Assembly (NCBI GenBank): GCA_947497085.1
Contig: CANMFE010000002.1
Coordinates: 558,001 to 622,000, forward strand
Direction of reading: 5' to 3'
DNA: 64,000 nucleotides
Origin: an uncultured Sphingomonadaceae bacterium
GTDB taxonomy: Bacteria; Pseudomonadota; Alphaproteobacteria; Sphingomonadales; Sphingomonadaceae
Positions 46,726-55,209 of this stretch are shown here, piece by piece (the stretch's first letter is position 1; every line of letters begins with the position of its first letter). The position numbers were made by a program, and so were the translations under genes. Below the pieces are notes generated by a model. The model ran no database searches. It was not told the DNA's origin and saw nothing but the letters and a program-made list of their open reading frames with translations.

Positions 46726-46902
46726 ATGCCTAAAATACGCCATCCCATTTCAAAAGAAATGCGTTCCAAGGTCTTTGACATAATGGAACAGCTCAAATCA
46801 GGCGAAGATCTGGCTAAAAACCTGGAAGGCAGAACGTTGACGTTCGAATTCCATGACCAGGATGTCGCCTGGTATGTCGCTTATAAAACCATGGAGGCCT
46901 AA
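46726..46902 (+). CDS. Small protein, candidate precursor peptide of a modified-peptide (RiPP-like) system
   Basis: A 58-residue protein, MPKIRHPISKEMRSKVFDIM, then EQLKSGEDLAKNLEGRTLTF and EFHDQDVAWYVAYKTMEA. The first 35 residues are helical and charged, like a leader; the last 20 (FHDQDVAWYVAYKTMEA) are rich in aromatics, His and Asp. An AAAGGAG site lies 7 bases upstream of this ATG; a second ATG at 46720 would sit on the ribosome site. I know no family. It precedes a hairpin and two enzymes, one of a peptide-modifying type, and so is my candidate substrate. This is inference. Confidence 0.6.
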   Translation: MPKIRHPISKEMRSKVFDIMEQLKSGEDLAKNLEGRTLTFEFHDQDVAWYVAYKTMEA

Positions 46903-46916
46903 GGGCCGGATACTGG

Positions 46917-46939
46917 CCGCACCGGTCTTACCGGTGCGG
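46917..46939 (+). terminator. Hairpin after the small peptide gene
   Basis: CCGCACCGG (46917-46925), loop TCTTA, CCGGTGCGG (46931-46939), then TCATTATTT. A 9-bp perfect stem lies between the 58-residue gene and the M29-like gene. The T-run is weak, so it could be a partial terminator or attenuator that keeps peptide expression above enzyme expression. Confidence 0.65.
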
Positions 46940-46967
46940 TCATTATTTATGAACAGAAGGATTTCCT

Positions 46968-48161
46968 ATGAACCGGGCTGTTTTACAACAAGATATGCCA
47001 GATAAAGATACGTCCGATCATGCCGCATCTTTGGAACATATGGGTAGGGCGGATGGCATCCTGCCGGACCAAAAGGCATGGAATGGCATTCATGCATTTT
47101 TCGAAAACTATATAAACCTGCAGCCATCAGACTATGTCATCCTGTGCTATACGCCGGAAGTACGCGAACCATCCGCGTGGTTACTAGCTGCCTTGGCTGC
47201 GCGCGGAGTGGCTTATGACACCTTGCCTATGGCGCCGCTCCACGATGAGGCCTTTGCTGGCATCTTACAGGCAAATGTACCCGGTGCCGATATGCTGGAA
47301 GGCAATCTTTACATTCTGATGCTGGAAGCCGAGACTATGTCGCATAATGAAGCGGTGCGCGCCGCCGTGCGGCATATACCACCTGAAAAATGCCGTGTTG
47401 TACGCATAATCAATGCAGGCCGCGATCTTTTTGCCATTGGCCTGCTGCCTACACCTGAAGAGCTGTCGATGCGGAATGCGGCGATACTCAACCGTTGCCG
47501 CGGTATTGAGCATATGCGGATCACCACTGCGGGCGGGACAGACCTTCAAGTCAGACTGGATCAGGAAAAATTCCGCTGGATCAGTAATCGCGGTATGCCG
47601 GATCCAGGCAAGTTTCTTGTTCTGCCGTGCGGCGAGGTTGCTACATATCCCGCAGCGATAGAAGGGCATCTTGTTGCCGATTTTGCCATGAACGTGAATA
47701 CTGGCTTCCGGCAGGATTCGCGCCTTAATGCAGCGCCTGTGCATCTTGAGATCAAGAACAACAGGATGATACAATTCGAATGTGACAATCCTGTCATCCG
47801 GGATTTTCTCGAGCGCTCTTTCGCACGCGAGAATGCGGACAGGGTTGGGGAGCTTGGATTGGGAACGAACTTTGCAGTGAGCGAACCAGCCTATCAGAAT
47901 TCTCATCTTAATGAACGCAGTCCGGGTATTCACCTGGGTTTCGGTCAGCATAACCAGACTGTGAGCACGACGGGTTATTTCTGCGATATACATATCGATC
48001 TGATTTGCAGAGGCGGGTTTCTGCATTTTGAAGATGGCGAGCCGCCGATAAATCTTGAGAAACTGGAGCCTACATGCGCGCCGCATCCTGAGCTTGTGCA
48101 AGGCGAAGATGTATTCTCCCCTGATGAGATGGAGGATGATTGCTGTGGACTGCTGCGCTGA
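46968..48161 (+). CDS. M29 aminopeptidase / NicX dioxygenase-like metalloenzyme
   Basis: A 397-residue protein with the M29/DHP-dioxygenase fold. All five metal ligands are visible: Glu223 (CGEVATYP), Glu295 (GELGLGTN), His322 (GIHLGFGQHN), His342 and Asp344 (IHIDLI). The substrate-binding loop LPCGEVATYPAAIEGHL matches the NLPTGEVFT region of the aminopeptidases. The N-terminal third (residues 1-170) is Rossmann-like. The C-terminal tail is Cys-rich (DDCCGLLR). The family includes both aminopeptidases and ring-cleaving dioxygenases; in this context it may trim or oxidise the small peptide. AAGGA precedes the ATG. Confidence 0.8.
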   Translation: MNRAVLQQDMPDKDTSDHAASLEHMGRADGILPDQKAWNGIHAFFENYINLQPSDYVILCYTPEVREPSAWLLAALAARGVAYDTLPMAPLHDEAFAGILQANVPGADMLEGNLYILMLEAETMSHNEAVRAAVRHIPPEKCRVVRIINAGRDLFAIGLLPTPEELSMRNAAILNRCRGIEHMRITTAGGTDLQVRLDQEKFRWISNRGMPDPGKFLVLPCGEVATYPAAIEGHLVADFAMNVNTGFRQDSRLNAAPVHLEIKNNRMIQFECDNPVIRDFLERSFARENADRVGELGLGTNFAVSEPAYQNSHLNERSPGIHLGFGQHNQTVSTTGYFCDIHIDLICRGGFLHFEDGEPPINLEKLEPTCAPHPELVQGEDVFSPDEMEDDCCGLLR

Positions 48162-49002
48162 GCGAAATAGCAGCACGAAGCCCGATATTGCTTCGGTTTA
48201 TTTCCTCGCAGGTGGACCAGTAGCGGTGCCACGGGCTTCGTTTCCGCAGGTAAATTTTGAACTGTGTGAAAGTCTTATTGATTTCGGTTCTATGCCTGTG
48301 GCTCCGGAAATGCGCGATGCTGTGATACGGCAGTGCCGGGAGGCCTATAACCATGCTCTTGCGAGCGTTCCTATGAGCTTTGTGGGGCGGCATGGCAGGG
48401 CGGCTCCCCTGATTTCATCGCTACAGATTGGGCAGGGTGCGAAAATAGAGGACATGATGACAGGGTCAAGTGTCAATGCGCCTGGGCGGGTGATTGTTTC
48501 CGCCAAATGGCCAACCTTGCATCCATATCGCCTGGCCTCACTTTTTGTGCATGAGGCGGTGCATCAAATCCTGTATCGGGATGCCCGGCAAAAGACGGCT
48601 TTTTCTGTGCAGTCTTCTGCATATTCACCGTGGCGTTTTGGGCTGCGTCCCGCGATCATGGTCTGGCATGCCTATTGGACTTTTGCCGCGCAAACCGCTT
48701 TTTTGATTGAAATGCTGGCGCGCGATGGCGGTGCATGCCGGCACGATGCAGGGCTTGCGGCGTTTGCGGCAGAGCTGCATGCACGCGTTGAGCTATGCCG
48801 GGAGTCGATGCAGATATTCGATATTCTGGACAAGGATGAAAGCCTGCGCGCTGACGCTGCCATAAGCGCTTTGGTGGATCTTTCGGCTTTGCTTCCTGCG
48901 GAATATGGATATGGCGGATTGATGGAGCGGTATGCCGCGCAGGTGCAGTCTGATCTTGAGGATTGGATGCAGCGGGCCACAATTCATGAACATTCCGCTT
49001 AG
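48145..49002 (+). CDS. HExxH protein of the alpha-ketoglutarate/HExxH peptide beta-hydroxylase family
   Basis: A 285-residue protein starting at GTG 48145 (SD GGAGG at 48131-48135), overlapping the upstream stop by 17 bases; ATG 48136 is the alternative. The family signature is complete: HEAVH at residues 136-140 (LFVHEAVHQILYRDAR), YSPWR at 160-164, Arg168, and His175 in MVWHAYWTFAAQTAFLIEML. This HExxH...YSPWR...H arrangement matches the peptide-modifying family annotated as HEXXH-motif putative peptide modification proteins, which hydroxylate beta-carbons in RiPP precursors. It is shorter than typical members. The target here would be the small peptide, by context. Confidence 0.8.
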   Translation: MDCCAERNSSTKPDIASVYFLAGGPVAVPRASFPQVNFELCESLIDFGSMPVAPEMRDAVIRQCREAYNHALASVPMSFVGRHGRAAPLISSLQIGQGAKIEDMMTGSSVNAPGRVIVSAKWPTLHPYRLASLFVHEAVHQILYRDARQKTAFSVQSSAYSPWRFGLRPAIMVWHAYWTFAAQTAFLIEMLARDGGACRHDAGLAAFAAELHARVELCRESMQIFDILDKDESLRADAAISALVDLSALLPAEYGYGGLMERYAAQVQSDLEDWMQRATIHEHSA

Positions 49003-49072
49003 CTGTCATTGACGCGACTCAATTTCTCTCTCTATTGCAAGGGCAAGATGCAATAGTTGTGGGAAATCATTC

Positions 49073-49780
49073 ATGAAGAAAATCTACCCTGATGCTGCGG
49101 CTGCTCTGGATGGGCTGCTATTTGACGGCATGACAATTTGTGCCGGCGGGTTTGGTCTGTGCGGTATTCCCGAACGCTTGATCAATGCGATCCGTGACAG
49201 TGGGGTGAAGGACCTCACTATCGCCTCCAATAATGCGGGCATTGATGGAGAAGGACTGGGCAAGCTGCTGCGCACGCGGCAGGTGAAGAAAATGATTTCC
49301 AGCTATGTGGGCGAGAACAAGGAATTTGAACGTCAGTTCCTCGCTGGGGAGCTTGAGGTCGAGTTTTGCCCGCAAGGCACGCTTGCTGAACGCTGCCGTG
49401 CAGGCGGGGCTGGTATTCCGGGCTTTTACACCAAAACCGGCGTTGGCACACAGGTGGCCGAGGGCAAGGAGCACAAGGAATTTGATGGCGAAACGTACAT
49501 CATGGAACGCGGGATATTCGCCGATCTGTGCATCGTTAAAGGCTGGCGCGCGGACACTGCGGGCAATTTGCAGTTTCGCAAAACAGCGCGCAATTTTAAC
49601 CAGCCCATGGCGACAGCGGGCAAGATTTGTGTGGCTGAAGTTGAGGAAATTGTCGAGCCGGGCCAGATTGACCCCGATGCCATTCACCTGCCTAGCATCT
49701 ATGTCAAGCGCATGATTGATGGATCGCCGTATGACAAAAAAATAGAATTCGTGACAACACGCGAGCGGGAGACAGCATAA
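49073..49780 (+). CDS. scoA: 3-oxoacid CoA-transferase subunit A
   Basis: A 235-residue alpha subunit: [40 protein letters not shown] and [20 protein letters not shown] near residues 110-130. It pairs with subunit B (next gene, overlapping TAATGA) to transfer CoA from succinyl-CoA to acetoacetate or another 3-oxoacid. The operon is plain scoAB with no other ketone-body genes adjacent. Confidence 0.95.
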   Translation: MKKIYPDAAAALDGLLFDGMTICAGGFGLCGIPERLINAIRDSGVKDLTIASNNAGIDGEGLGKLLRTRQVKKMISSYVGENKEFERQFLAGELEVEFCPQGTLAERCRAGGAGIPGFYTKTGVGTQVAEGKEHKEFDGETYIMERGIFADLCIVKGWRADTAGNLQFRKTARNFNQPMATAGKICVAEVEEIVEPGQIDPDAIHLPSIYVKRMIDGSPYDKKIEFVTTRERETA

Positions 49781-50436
49781 TGACCGACGCAAAAAAAGGC
49801 TGGGATCGCAACGAAATGGCGGCGCGCGCCGCGCAGGAATTGCAAGACGGTTACTATGTCAATCTGGGTATCGGTATACCGACACTAGTGGCTAATCATA
49901 TCCCGGATGGTGTCGAAGTGACGCTGCAATCCGAAAACGGCATGCTGGGTATCGGGCCATTCCCTTATGAAGACGAAGTCGATCCAGACCTTATCAATGC
50001 CGGTAAACAGACGATCAGCGAATTGCCGCAGTCGAGCTATTTCTCGAGTTCTGACAGCTTTGCGATGATTCGTGGCGGACATATTGACCTCACCGTACTG
50101 GGCGCGATGGAAGTCGCCGAAAATGGTGATATCGCCAACTGGATGATCCCCGGCAAGATGATCAAGGGCATGGGCGGCGCGATGGACTTGGTCGCGGGCG
50201 TCAAGAAAATCATTGTCGTGATGGACCATTCTAGCAAGGCAGGCGATCCCAAGTTCATCCCTGAGTGCACTCTGCCACTGACCGGGCAGAATGTGGTGGA
50301 TATGATTATCACGAACCTGTGCGTTTTTCGCCGCGAGACCCATGACAGCCCATTCAAACTGGTCGAACTGGCACCAGGTGTGACAGCTGAGGATGTCGCT
50401 GCGCAGACAACAGCGCAATATGAGGTGGCGCTCTGA
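49780..50436 (+). CDS. scoB: 3-oxoacid CoA-transferase subunit B
   Basis: A 218-residue beta subunit. The catalytic glutamate that forms the CoA thioester is in [20 protein letters not shown] near residue 51, and [20 protein letters not shown] and [20 protein letters not shown] follow. [16 protein letters not shown] is the usual N-terminal loop. It is coupled with scoA by start/stop overlap. Confidence 0.95.
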   Translation: MTDAKKGWDRNEMAARAAQELQDGYYVNLGIGIPTLVANHIPDGVEVTLQSENGMLGIGPFPYEDEVDPDLINAGKQTISELPQSSYFSSSDSFAMIRGGHIDLTVLGAMEVAENGDIANWMIPGKMIKGMGGAMDLVAGVKKIIVVMDHSSKAGDPKFIPECTLPLTGQNVVDMIITNLCVFRRETHDSPFKLVELAPGVTAEDVAAQTTAQYEVAL

Positions 50437-50474
50437 ACGGAACCGTCAAGGACAGTTGCGGTGCGCGCTGGCTT

Positions 50475-50894
50475 TTGGTCGGTGGAATCCTGAGCTTTCT
50501 TGCTGCGCTTTTGCATATCGGTTGTATCGCTTTTGGCCCAGACTGGTTCCGCTTCTTCGGTGCTCCGGAGCCACTTGTTGTGGCATATGAAAATGGCGGT
50601 AATCGTCTGATCTGGATGACGATCAGCATAACGCTGGTTCTCACTGTCTGGGGTCTGTACGCGCTATCTGGCGCAGGCTTGTTCCGGCGCTTGCCACTGT
50701 TGCGAACCGTACTGATAATCATTGCTGCCATCTATGTGGCGCGGGGCCTGTTTTTGATCCCTGCCATCGTCTATGTTCCTTATCCAGAGGGCGCTTTTGA
50801 CTATTGGTCCTCGGTGATTGTCCTGCTCTATGGTCTTGTCCATATGGTGGGTATCTGGAAAAGCTGGCCGGATTGGAAGAGGAAGCCACAGTGA
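50475..50894 (+). CDS. Hypothetical four-helix membrane protein
   Basis: A 139-residue protein with four predicted helices: VGGILSFLAALLHIGCIAFG, IWMTISITLVLTVWGLYALS, TVLIIIAAIYVARGLFLIPA and SSVIVLLYGLVHMVGIWKSW. It begins at TTG 50475; an alternative start at CTG 50433 would overlap the scoB stop. I do not recognise a function. The stop overlaps the GTG start of the downstream epimerase gene (GTGA). Confidence 0.7.
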   Translation: MVGGILSFLAALLHIGCIAFGPDWFRFFGAPEPLVVAYENGGNRLIWMTISITLVLTVWGLYALSGAGLFRRLPLLRTVLIIIAAIYVARGLFLIPAIVYVPYPEGAFDYWSSVIVLLYGLVHMVGIWKSWPDWKRKPQ

Positions 50895-51854
50895 AGATCC
50901 TTCTCACCGGATCATCGGGCTGGCTGGGTCGTTTTCTTGCCCCGATGCTGCGTAAGGCAGGTTATGCAGTCACAGGTCTGGACGTTGCCCCAGGCGTAGA
51001 TACCGATGTTGTTTGCGATGTCGCTGATAGGGCGGCCATCGACCGTATCTTTGCGGATCATGGCATAGAAGCGGTGATACACGCAGGCGCGCTGCACAAG
51101 CCCGACATTGTCCGCTATCCGGCGCAAAGATTCGTGGACGTCAATGCCGCCGGCACGCTGAACCTGCTCGAAGCCGCAGTTGCGGCGGGGCATGACCGTT
51201 TCATCTTCACTTCCACAACATCGCTTATGATCCGGGCCGATGTGCGTGCAGGCAAAGCGGGCGGTGCGCGCAAGGCTTTCTGGCTGGATGAGGCGTTCGG
51301 GCCGCTTCAGCCGCGCAATATTTACGGCGTGACAAAATTGGCGGCCGAGCATCTGTGCAGGTTGTATCACGACCTGCATGGGATCAGCACCATGGTTCTG
51401 CGCACCGGGCGTTTCTTTCCCGAAGAAGATGATACTCATCGAACGCTGTCCGGACCAAACATGAAAGCCAATGAATTCCTGAACCGGCGACTTACCGTTG
51501 AAGATGCCGCACGTGCGGCATCTCGCAGCATTGGAAAAAGCGCCGCAGCTGGGTCATCAGGTGTTTGTCCTGTCTGCGCCTACGCCTTTTTCCCGTGATG
51601 ACAGCAAGACTCTGGTTGCAGATGGGCCATCTGTCATCGCTCGCTATTTTCCGGATGCAGCAGAACAATATGCACGTCAGGGTTGGCAGTTTCCCGCCTA
51701 TATCGACCGTGTATATGATGCGGGCAAGGCGCAGAACATGCTGGGCGCACCGCTGCAAACAGGTTTCGGGGAGGTTCTGGAAGCATTGCGTGACAATGCT
51801 CCGCTGCCATTCCATCATGATGCCGCTTACACTTCACCCAAGGAAGCCATATGA
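50891..51854 (+). pseudogene. NAD-dependent epimerase/dehydratase, frameshifted
   Basis: An extended-SDR protein broken by one base. The N-terminal part runs from GTG 50891: MKILLTGSSGWLGRFLAPML, DVNAAGTLNLLEAAVAAGHD and the YxxxK active site in NIYGVTKLAAEHLCRLYHDL. The frame then changes at about 51517. The expected text resumes in the +1 frame as HLAALEKAPQLGHQVFVLSA, PTPFSRDDSKTLVADGPSVI and runs to 51854. Deleting one G at 51517-51518 restores a continuous protein of about 320 residues, so this is a single-base insertion in a 22-bp perfect palindrome. It could be a real mutation or a sequencing error. Confidence 0.85.
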
Positions 51855-52537
51855 CCTATACACTCACCACCGCCAACCGGAATTATTCGAGCTGGAGCCT
51901 GCGGCCCTGGGTTTTGATGCGTGCGCTGAGCATCCCTTTTGATGACAATATCGTGCAATTTTCCGGCCATTCGAATTTTGCTCAGTTCCGAAAGTTTGCG
52001 CCCAATGGCATGGTGCCGTGCCTTGATGACGACGGGCGAACGGTCTGGGATTCACTGGCAATTATTGAATATCTGGCCGAACGTCACCAAGGTGTCTGGC
52101 CCGTAGACGAGGGGGCACGTGCCTGGGCACGATGCGCGGCGGCGGAAATGCATAGCGGTTTTTCGGTGCTGCGTAATATCTGCCCGATGCATGTGGGCGT
52201 GCGTGCTGCACTTCATGAGGTGAGCGATGTACTGGCCAAGGATGTGGCCCGTATTGCCGAGCTCTGGGCCGAAGGGCTGGAGCGGTTTGGCGGACCGTAT
52301 CTGGCGGGATCCAAATTTACCGCGGTGGACGCATTCTACGCACCTGTGGCTTACCGTGTCCGTACTTTTGGGCTTGATGTGGGGGATGCGGGGCAGCGCT
52401 GGGTCGATGGGATGCTCGCGCACCCAGCCATGCAGGAATGGGAAAAGGCGGCGCTTGCGGAAAAGCACCGCGAGGCCCAGCATGAGGAAGAATTTGCGAA
52501 CTTAGCCACAGTGACGGCGGATTACCGGGCGATATAG
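51851..52537 (+). CDS. Glutathione S-transferase family protein
   Basis: A 228-residue GST. The N-terminal thioredoxin domain has TTANRNYSSWSLRPWVLMRA near residue 5 (GSH-site Ser/Tyr region) and NGMVPCLDDDGRTVWDSLAI with the conserved Pro and Ser that bind GSH gamma-glutamyl. The C-terminal helical domain begins near residue 90. YLAGSKFTAVDAFYAPVAYR carries the N-capping box. It overlaps the broken epimerase by ATGA. The substrate is unknown. Confidence 0.9.
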   Translation: MTYTLTTANRNYSSWSLRPWVLMRALSIPFDDNIVQFSGHSNFAQFRKFAPNGMVPCLDDDGRTVWDSLAIIEYLAERHQGVWPVDEGARAWARCAAAEMHSGFSVLRNICPMHVGVRAALHEVSDVLAKDVARIAELWAEGLERFGGPYLAGSKFTAVDAFYAPVAYRVRTFGLDVGDAGQRWVDGMLAHPAMQEWEKAALAEKHREAQHEEEFANLATVTADYRAI

Positions 52538-52698
52538 GCATTTAATAAAGAAGATAATGACGCTGTGTAATACGCACGAATGATACTGCGTGATACACCG
52601 GACTAACGTTGGGGGTTGCCATCTTGTACGGCTTCCGCCATATGCGCGCAGCATGAATTGCTGCGCTGCAGCATAAATTTTTCCGAAAGAATGACACT

Positions 52699-54186
52699 AT
52701 GGCCTTGCACCGCAAGATGAAACGCGACTGGCTGAGCCAGCCAAAAACCGAATTTCTCGCAGGCCTTGTGGTGGCGCTGGCGCTGATCCCCGAAGCCATC
52801 GGTTTTGCGTTGATCGCAGGTGTCGATCCTCAGGTCGGTCTCTATGCCAGTTTTTCCATTGCCGTGATTACGGCGATACTGGGCGGCCGCCCGGGGATGA
52901 TTTCGGCGGCTACAGCGGCTGTAGCTGTGCTGGTCATCCCGCTGGTGCGCGATCACGGGGTCGAATATCTTTTCGCGGCTACTGTGTTGATGGGCGTGTT
53001 TCAGGCGATAGCCGGTTTTTTCCGGCTCGACCTGTTGATGCGCTTTGTATCGCGTTCGGTAATTACCGGTTTCGTTAATGCGCTTGCGATCCTGATTTTC
53101 ATGGCACAGCTGCCGCAACTTACCGGCGATAACTTCAAGCTTGAGACCTATGCCATGGTTGCAGCGGGCCTTGCCATTATCTACCTTTTGCCGCGATTGA
53201 CTAAATCTGTACCGTCACCATTGGTTGCAATCGTACTACTCGCAGGTGTCAGCATGTATTGGGGGCTGAATGTGTCGACCGTGGGCGATATGGGCAAATT
53301 GCCGAGCAGCCTACCGATGTTCCACTTGCCGCAAATTCCTCTCACGCTGGAAACCTTGCAGATTATTGCACCCTATGCCGCAGCTATGGCGGCGGTGGGT
53401 CTACTGGAATCGCTGCTGACCGCGTCGATTGTCGATGACATGACCGAAACGCGCAGCGCCAAGCGGCAGGAATGCTATGGTCAGGGCGCGGCGAATTTCT
53501 TTACCGGATTTATCGGCGGCATGGGCGGGTGTGCGATGATCGGCCAGTCAGTCATCAATATCAAATCGGGCGGTCGCCACCGGCTATCTACCCTGTTTGC
53601 TGGCATATTGCTGATTATCCTGATCGTTGTGCTTGGCCCATGGGTGGCGGCTATTCCGATGCCGGCGCTGGTGGCTGTTATGATCTTTGTGTCAATCAGC
53701 ACATTCCGCTGGAAGTCCTTCACCGAATTCACGCATCATCCGAAGGCTTCGACTGCGGTGATGGTGGCAACGGTCATTACGGTTGTGGCGACGCATGACC
53801 TGGCCAAAGGCGTGCTGGTCGGTGTGCTGTTAAGCGGCATCTTCTTTGCTGCCAAAGTGCGCAATCTTGTCAAAATTGATACACGCCTTGAAGGCACGAC
53901 ACGCCATTACACAATCGGCGGTGAGATATTTTTTGGTTCGGTTGATATTGTGACCGAAGCGATGGAATATGGCGAGGAAGACGTTGATAATATCACAATC
54001 GACGTAACCCATGCGCATTTCTGGGACATTTCGGCAACCGGCATACTCGACAAGGTGGTCGCGCGCTTTCAGGGTGAGGGCAAGCAGGTTCAGGTCATCG
54101 GCATGAACAAGGCAAGCGCTACCTTGGTTGAGAAATATAGTGATAATGAAAAGCCGTTTGAGAGCCTGGGAGTTGTTGGGCACTAG
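52699..54186 (+). CDS. SulP family inorganic anion transporter with STAS domain
   Basis: A 495-residue SLC26/SulP transporter. The membrane part (residues 1 to about 385) begins DWLSQPKTEFLAGLVVALAL and has GLYASFSIAVITAILGGRPG (the GxxASxx signature) and ATAAVAVLVIP; a cytoplasmic STAS domain follows (about 385-490) with IDVTHAHFWDISATGILDKV and FQGEGKQVQVIGMNKASATL. Candidate substrates are sulfate, bicarbonate or dicarboxylates; the family does not fix which. No cys genes or carbonic anhydrase are adjacent. Confidence 0.92.
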   Translation: MALHRKMKRDWLSQPKTEFLAGLVVALALIPEAIGFALIAGVDPQVGLYASFSIAVITAILGGRPGMISAATAAVAVLVIPLVRDHGVEYLFAATVLMGVFQAIAGFFRLDLLMRFVSRSVITGFVNALAILIFMAQLPQLTGDNFKLETYAMVAAGLAIIYLLPRLTKSVPSPLVAIVLLAGVSMYWGLNVSTVGDMGKLPSSLPMFHLPQIPLTLETLQIIAPYAAAMAAVGLLESLLTASIVDDMTETRSAKRQECYGQGAANFFTGFIGGMGGCAMIGQSVINIKSGGRHRLSTLFAGILLIILIVVLGPWVAAIPMPALVAVMIFVSISTFRWKSFTEFTHHPKASTAVMVATVITVVATHDLAKGVLVGVLLSGIFFAAKVRNLVKIDTRLEGTTRHYTIGGEIFFGSVDIVTEAMEYGEEDVDNITIDVTHAHFWDISATGILDKVVARFQGEGKQVQVIGMNKASATLVEKYSDNEKPFESLGVVGH

Positions 54187-54248
54187 CTGGATGTGATGTC
54201 CAAAACCTGTCACGGGCTGGGCGAGCGTGGGGCACGCACTGCACAATT

Positions 54249-54277
54249 CGTCATTCCAGCGAAGGCTGGAATCCAGA
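54249..54277. repeat. Short intergenic repeat with ATTCCAGC hairpin
   Basis: CGTCATTCCAGCGAAGGCTG then GAATCCAGACG. Stem ATTCCAGC (54253-54260), loop GAAG, GCTGGAAT (54265-54272). It is the reverse-oriented relative of the repeat at 37943. It lies in the 54187-54564 gap after the SulP gene. Confidence 0.65.
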
Positions 54278-54378
54278 CGCCTTGTCGCATGGCATACGAT
54301 TTGAGACTTTGACGGACCGCTTCATAGATACGCCTCGAACACTGGCTCTATTATGGCAGTCTGCACCCTTATCTGGGG

Positions 54379-54448
54379 CCCAGCCTTGAGCGAAGAAGCT
54401 CAAGTTTATCCTGAGCGGCTGCCGCAGGCAGGCAGCCGAAGGGCTGGG
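54379..54448. repeat. Three-stem structured repeat
   Basis: Outer stem CCCAGCC (54379-54385) with GGCTGGG (54442-54448). Inside it are hairpin CTTGAGC-GAAGAA-GCTCAAG (54385-54404) and hairpin CGGCTGCC-GCAGGCA-GGCAGCCG (54416-54438). This cruciform-like 70-base element resembles repeats seen in many sphingomonad intergenic regions. The rest of 54187-54564 shows no gene. Confidence 0.6.
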
Positions 54449-54564
54449 GTGACGGCTGTGGTGACAAATGCCTTGGGGTTTTCACAAGCTCGCAGTCCAG
54501 CCTTGTCTCTTTCTCTCCCAGCACCTAGGCTGTGACGCGAAACATCAATTTGGGAGCGACATAT

Positions 54565-55209
54565 ATGACCATTACCCTGCACCATTTGCGCTATTCGCGT
54601 TCGACACGGATTATCTGGCTGCTTGAGGAAATGGGCGTGGACTATGAACTGGTTCAGCACGACCGCAATCCCGAAACGCACCGTGCGCAAAGCGACCTTG
54701 CCGCTATTCACCCGCTTGGCAAGGCACCCGTTCTGGTGGTCGATGGCAAGACCGTTGTCGAAAGCGGTGCAATCATTGAATATCTGGTCGAAAAATACGG
54801 GCAGGGCAGATTCGGCCCTGCGCCCGGTGAAGAAGGTCGTGGGGCTTATCTACAATGGCTGCATATGGTGGAAGGCTCCATGGCGATGCCGGTAATACTG
54901 ACGCTGCTATCCCCACGCTTTGGTGGTTTCAGCGATCCGATGGAAGCATTTCTGGGCGGTGAAGTGAGCAAGCTGCTTGGCTATGCCAATGATCATATGC
55001 AGGGCCGCGACTTTGTGGTTGGCGACAGCTTCACTGGTGCGGACATCAACCTCACCTATGTGGTGGAAATTGCCAATGCAGGCCGCATGCTTGGTGGATA
55101 TCCGGCACTATCCGCGTACCTGAAACGCATGGTGGAGCGGCCGCATTATAAAAAAGCCATTGAAATTGGCGGGCCTGTCGTTTCCGGTCAGGCAAGCGAG
55201 GGGAACTAG
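54565..55209 (+). CDS. Glutathione S-transferase family protein
   Basis: A 214-residue GST: TLHHLRYSRSTRIIWLLEEM near residue 4 and AIHPLGKAPVLVVDGKTVVE near 47 with cis-Pro54-type APVL, then ESGAIIEYLVEKYGQGR. The C-terminal domain carries FVVGDSFTGADINLTYVVEI (N-capping motif). The ATG at 54565 has GGGAGCGAC upstream; an in-frame ATG at 54532 lies in the repeat-derived DNA. Likely detoxification; substrate unknown. Confidence 0.9.
   Translation: MTITLHHLRYSRSTRIIWLLEEMGVDYELVQHDRNPETHRAQSDLAAIHPLGKAPVLVVDGKTVVESGAIIEYLVEKYGQGRFGPAPGEEGRGAYLQWLHMVEGSMAMPVILTLLSPRFGGFSDPMEAFLGGEVSKLLGYANDHMQGRDFVVGDSFTGADINLTYVVEIANAGRMLGGYPALSAYLKRMVERPHYKKAIEIGGPVVSGQASEGN

Noticed and set aside
47265-48176. 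303-residue minus-strand frame opposite the M29-like gene
   Set aside because: Shadow of the real gene, whose metal ligands are all preserved on the plus strand.
50439-50463. GGAAC after scoB as an EcfG promoter
   Set aside because: No CGTT at the required spacing.
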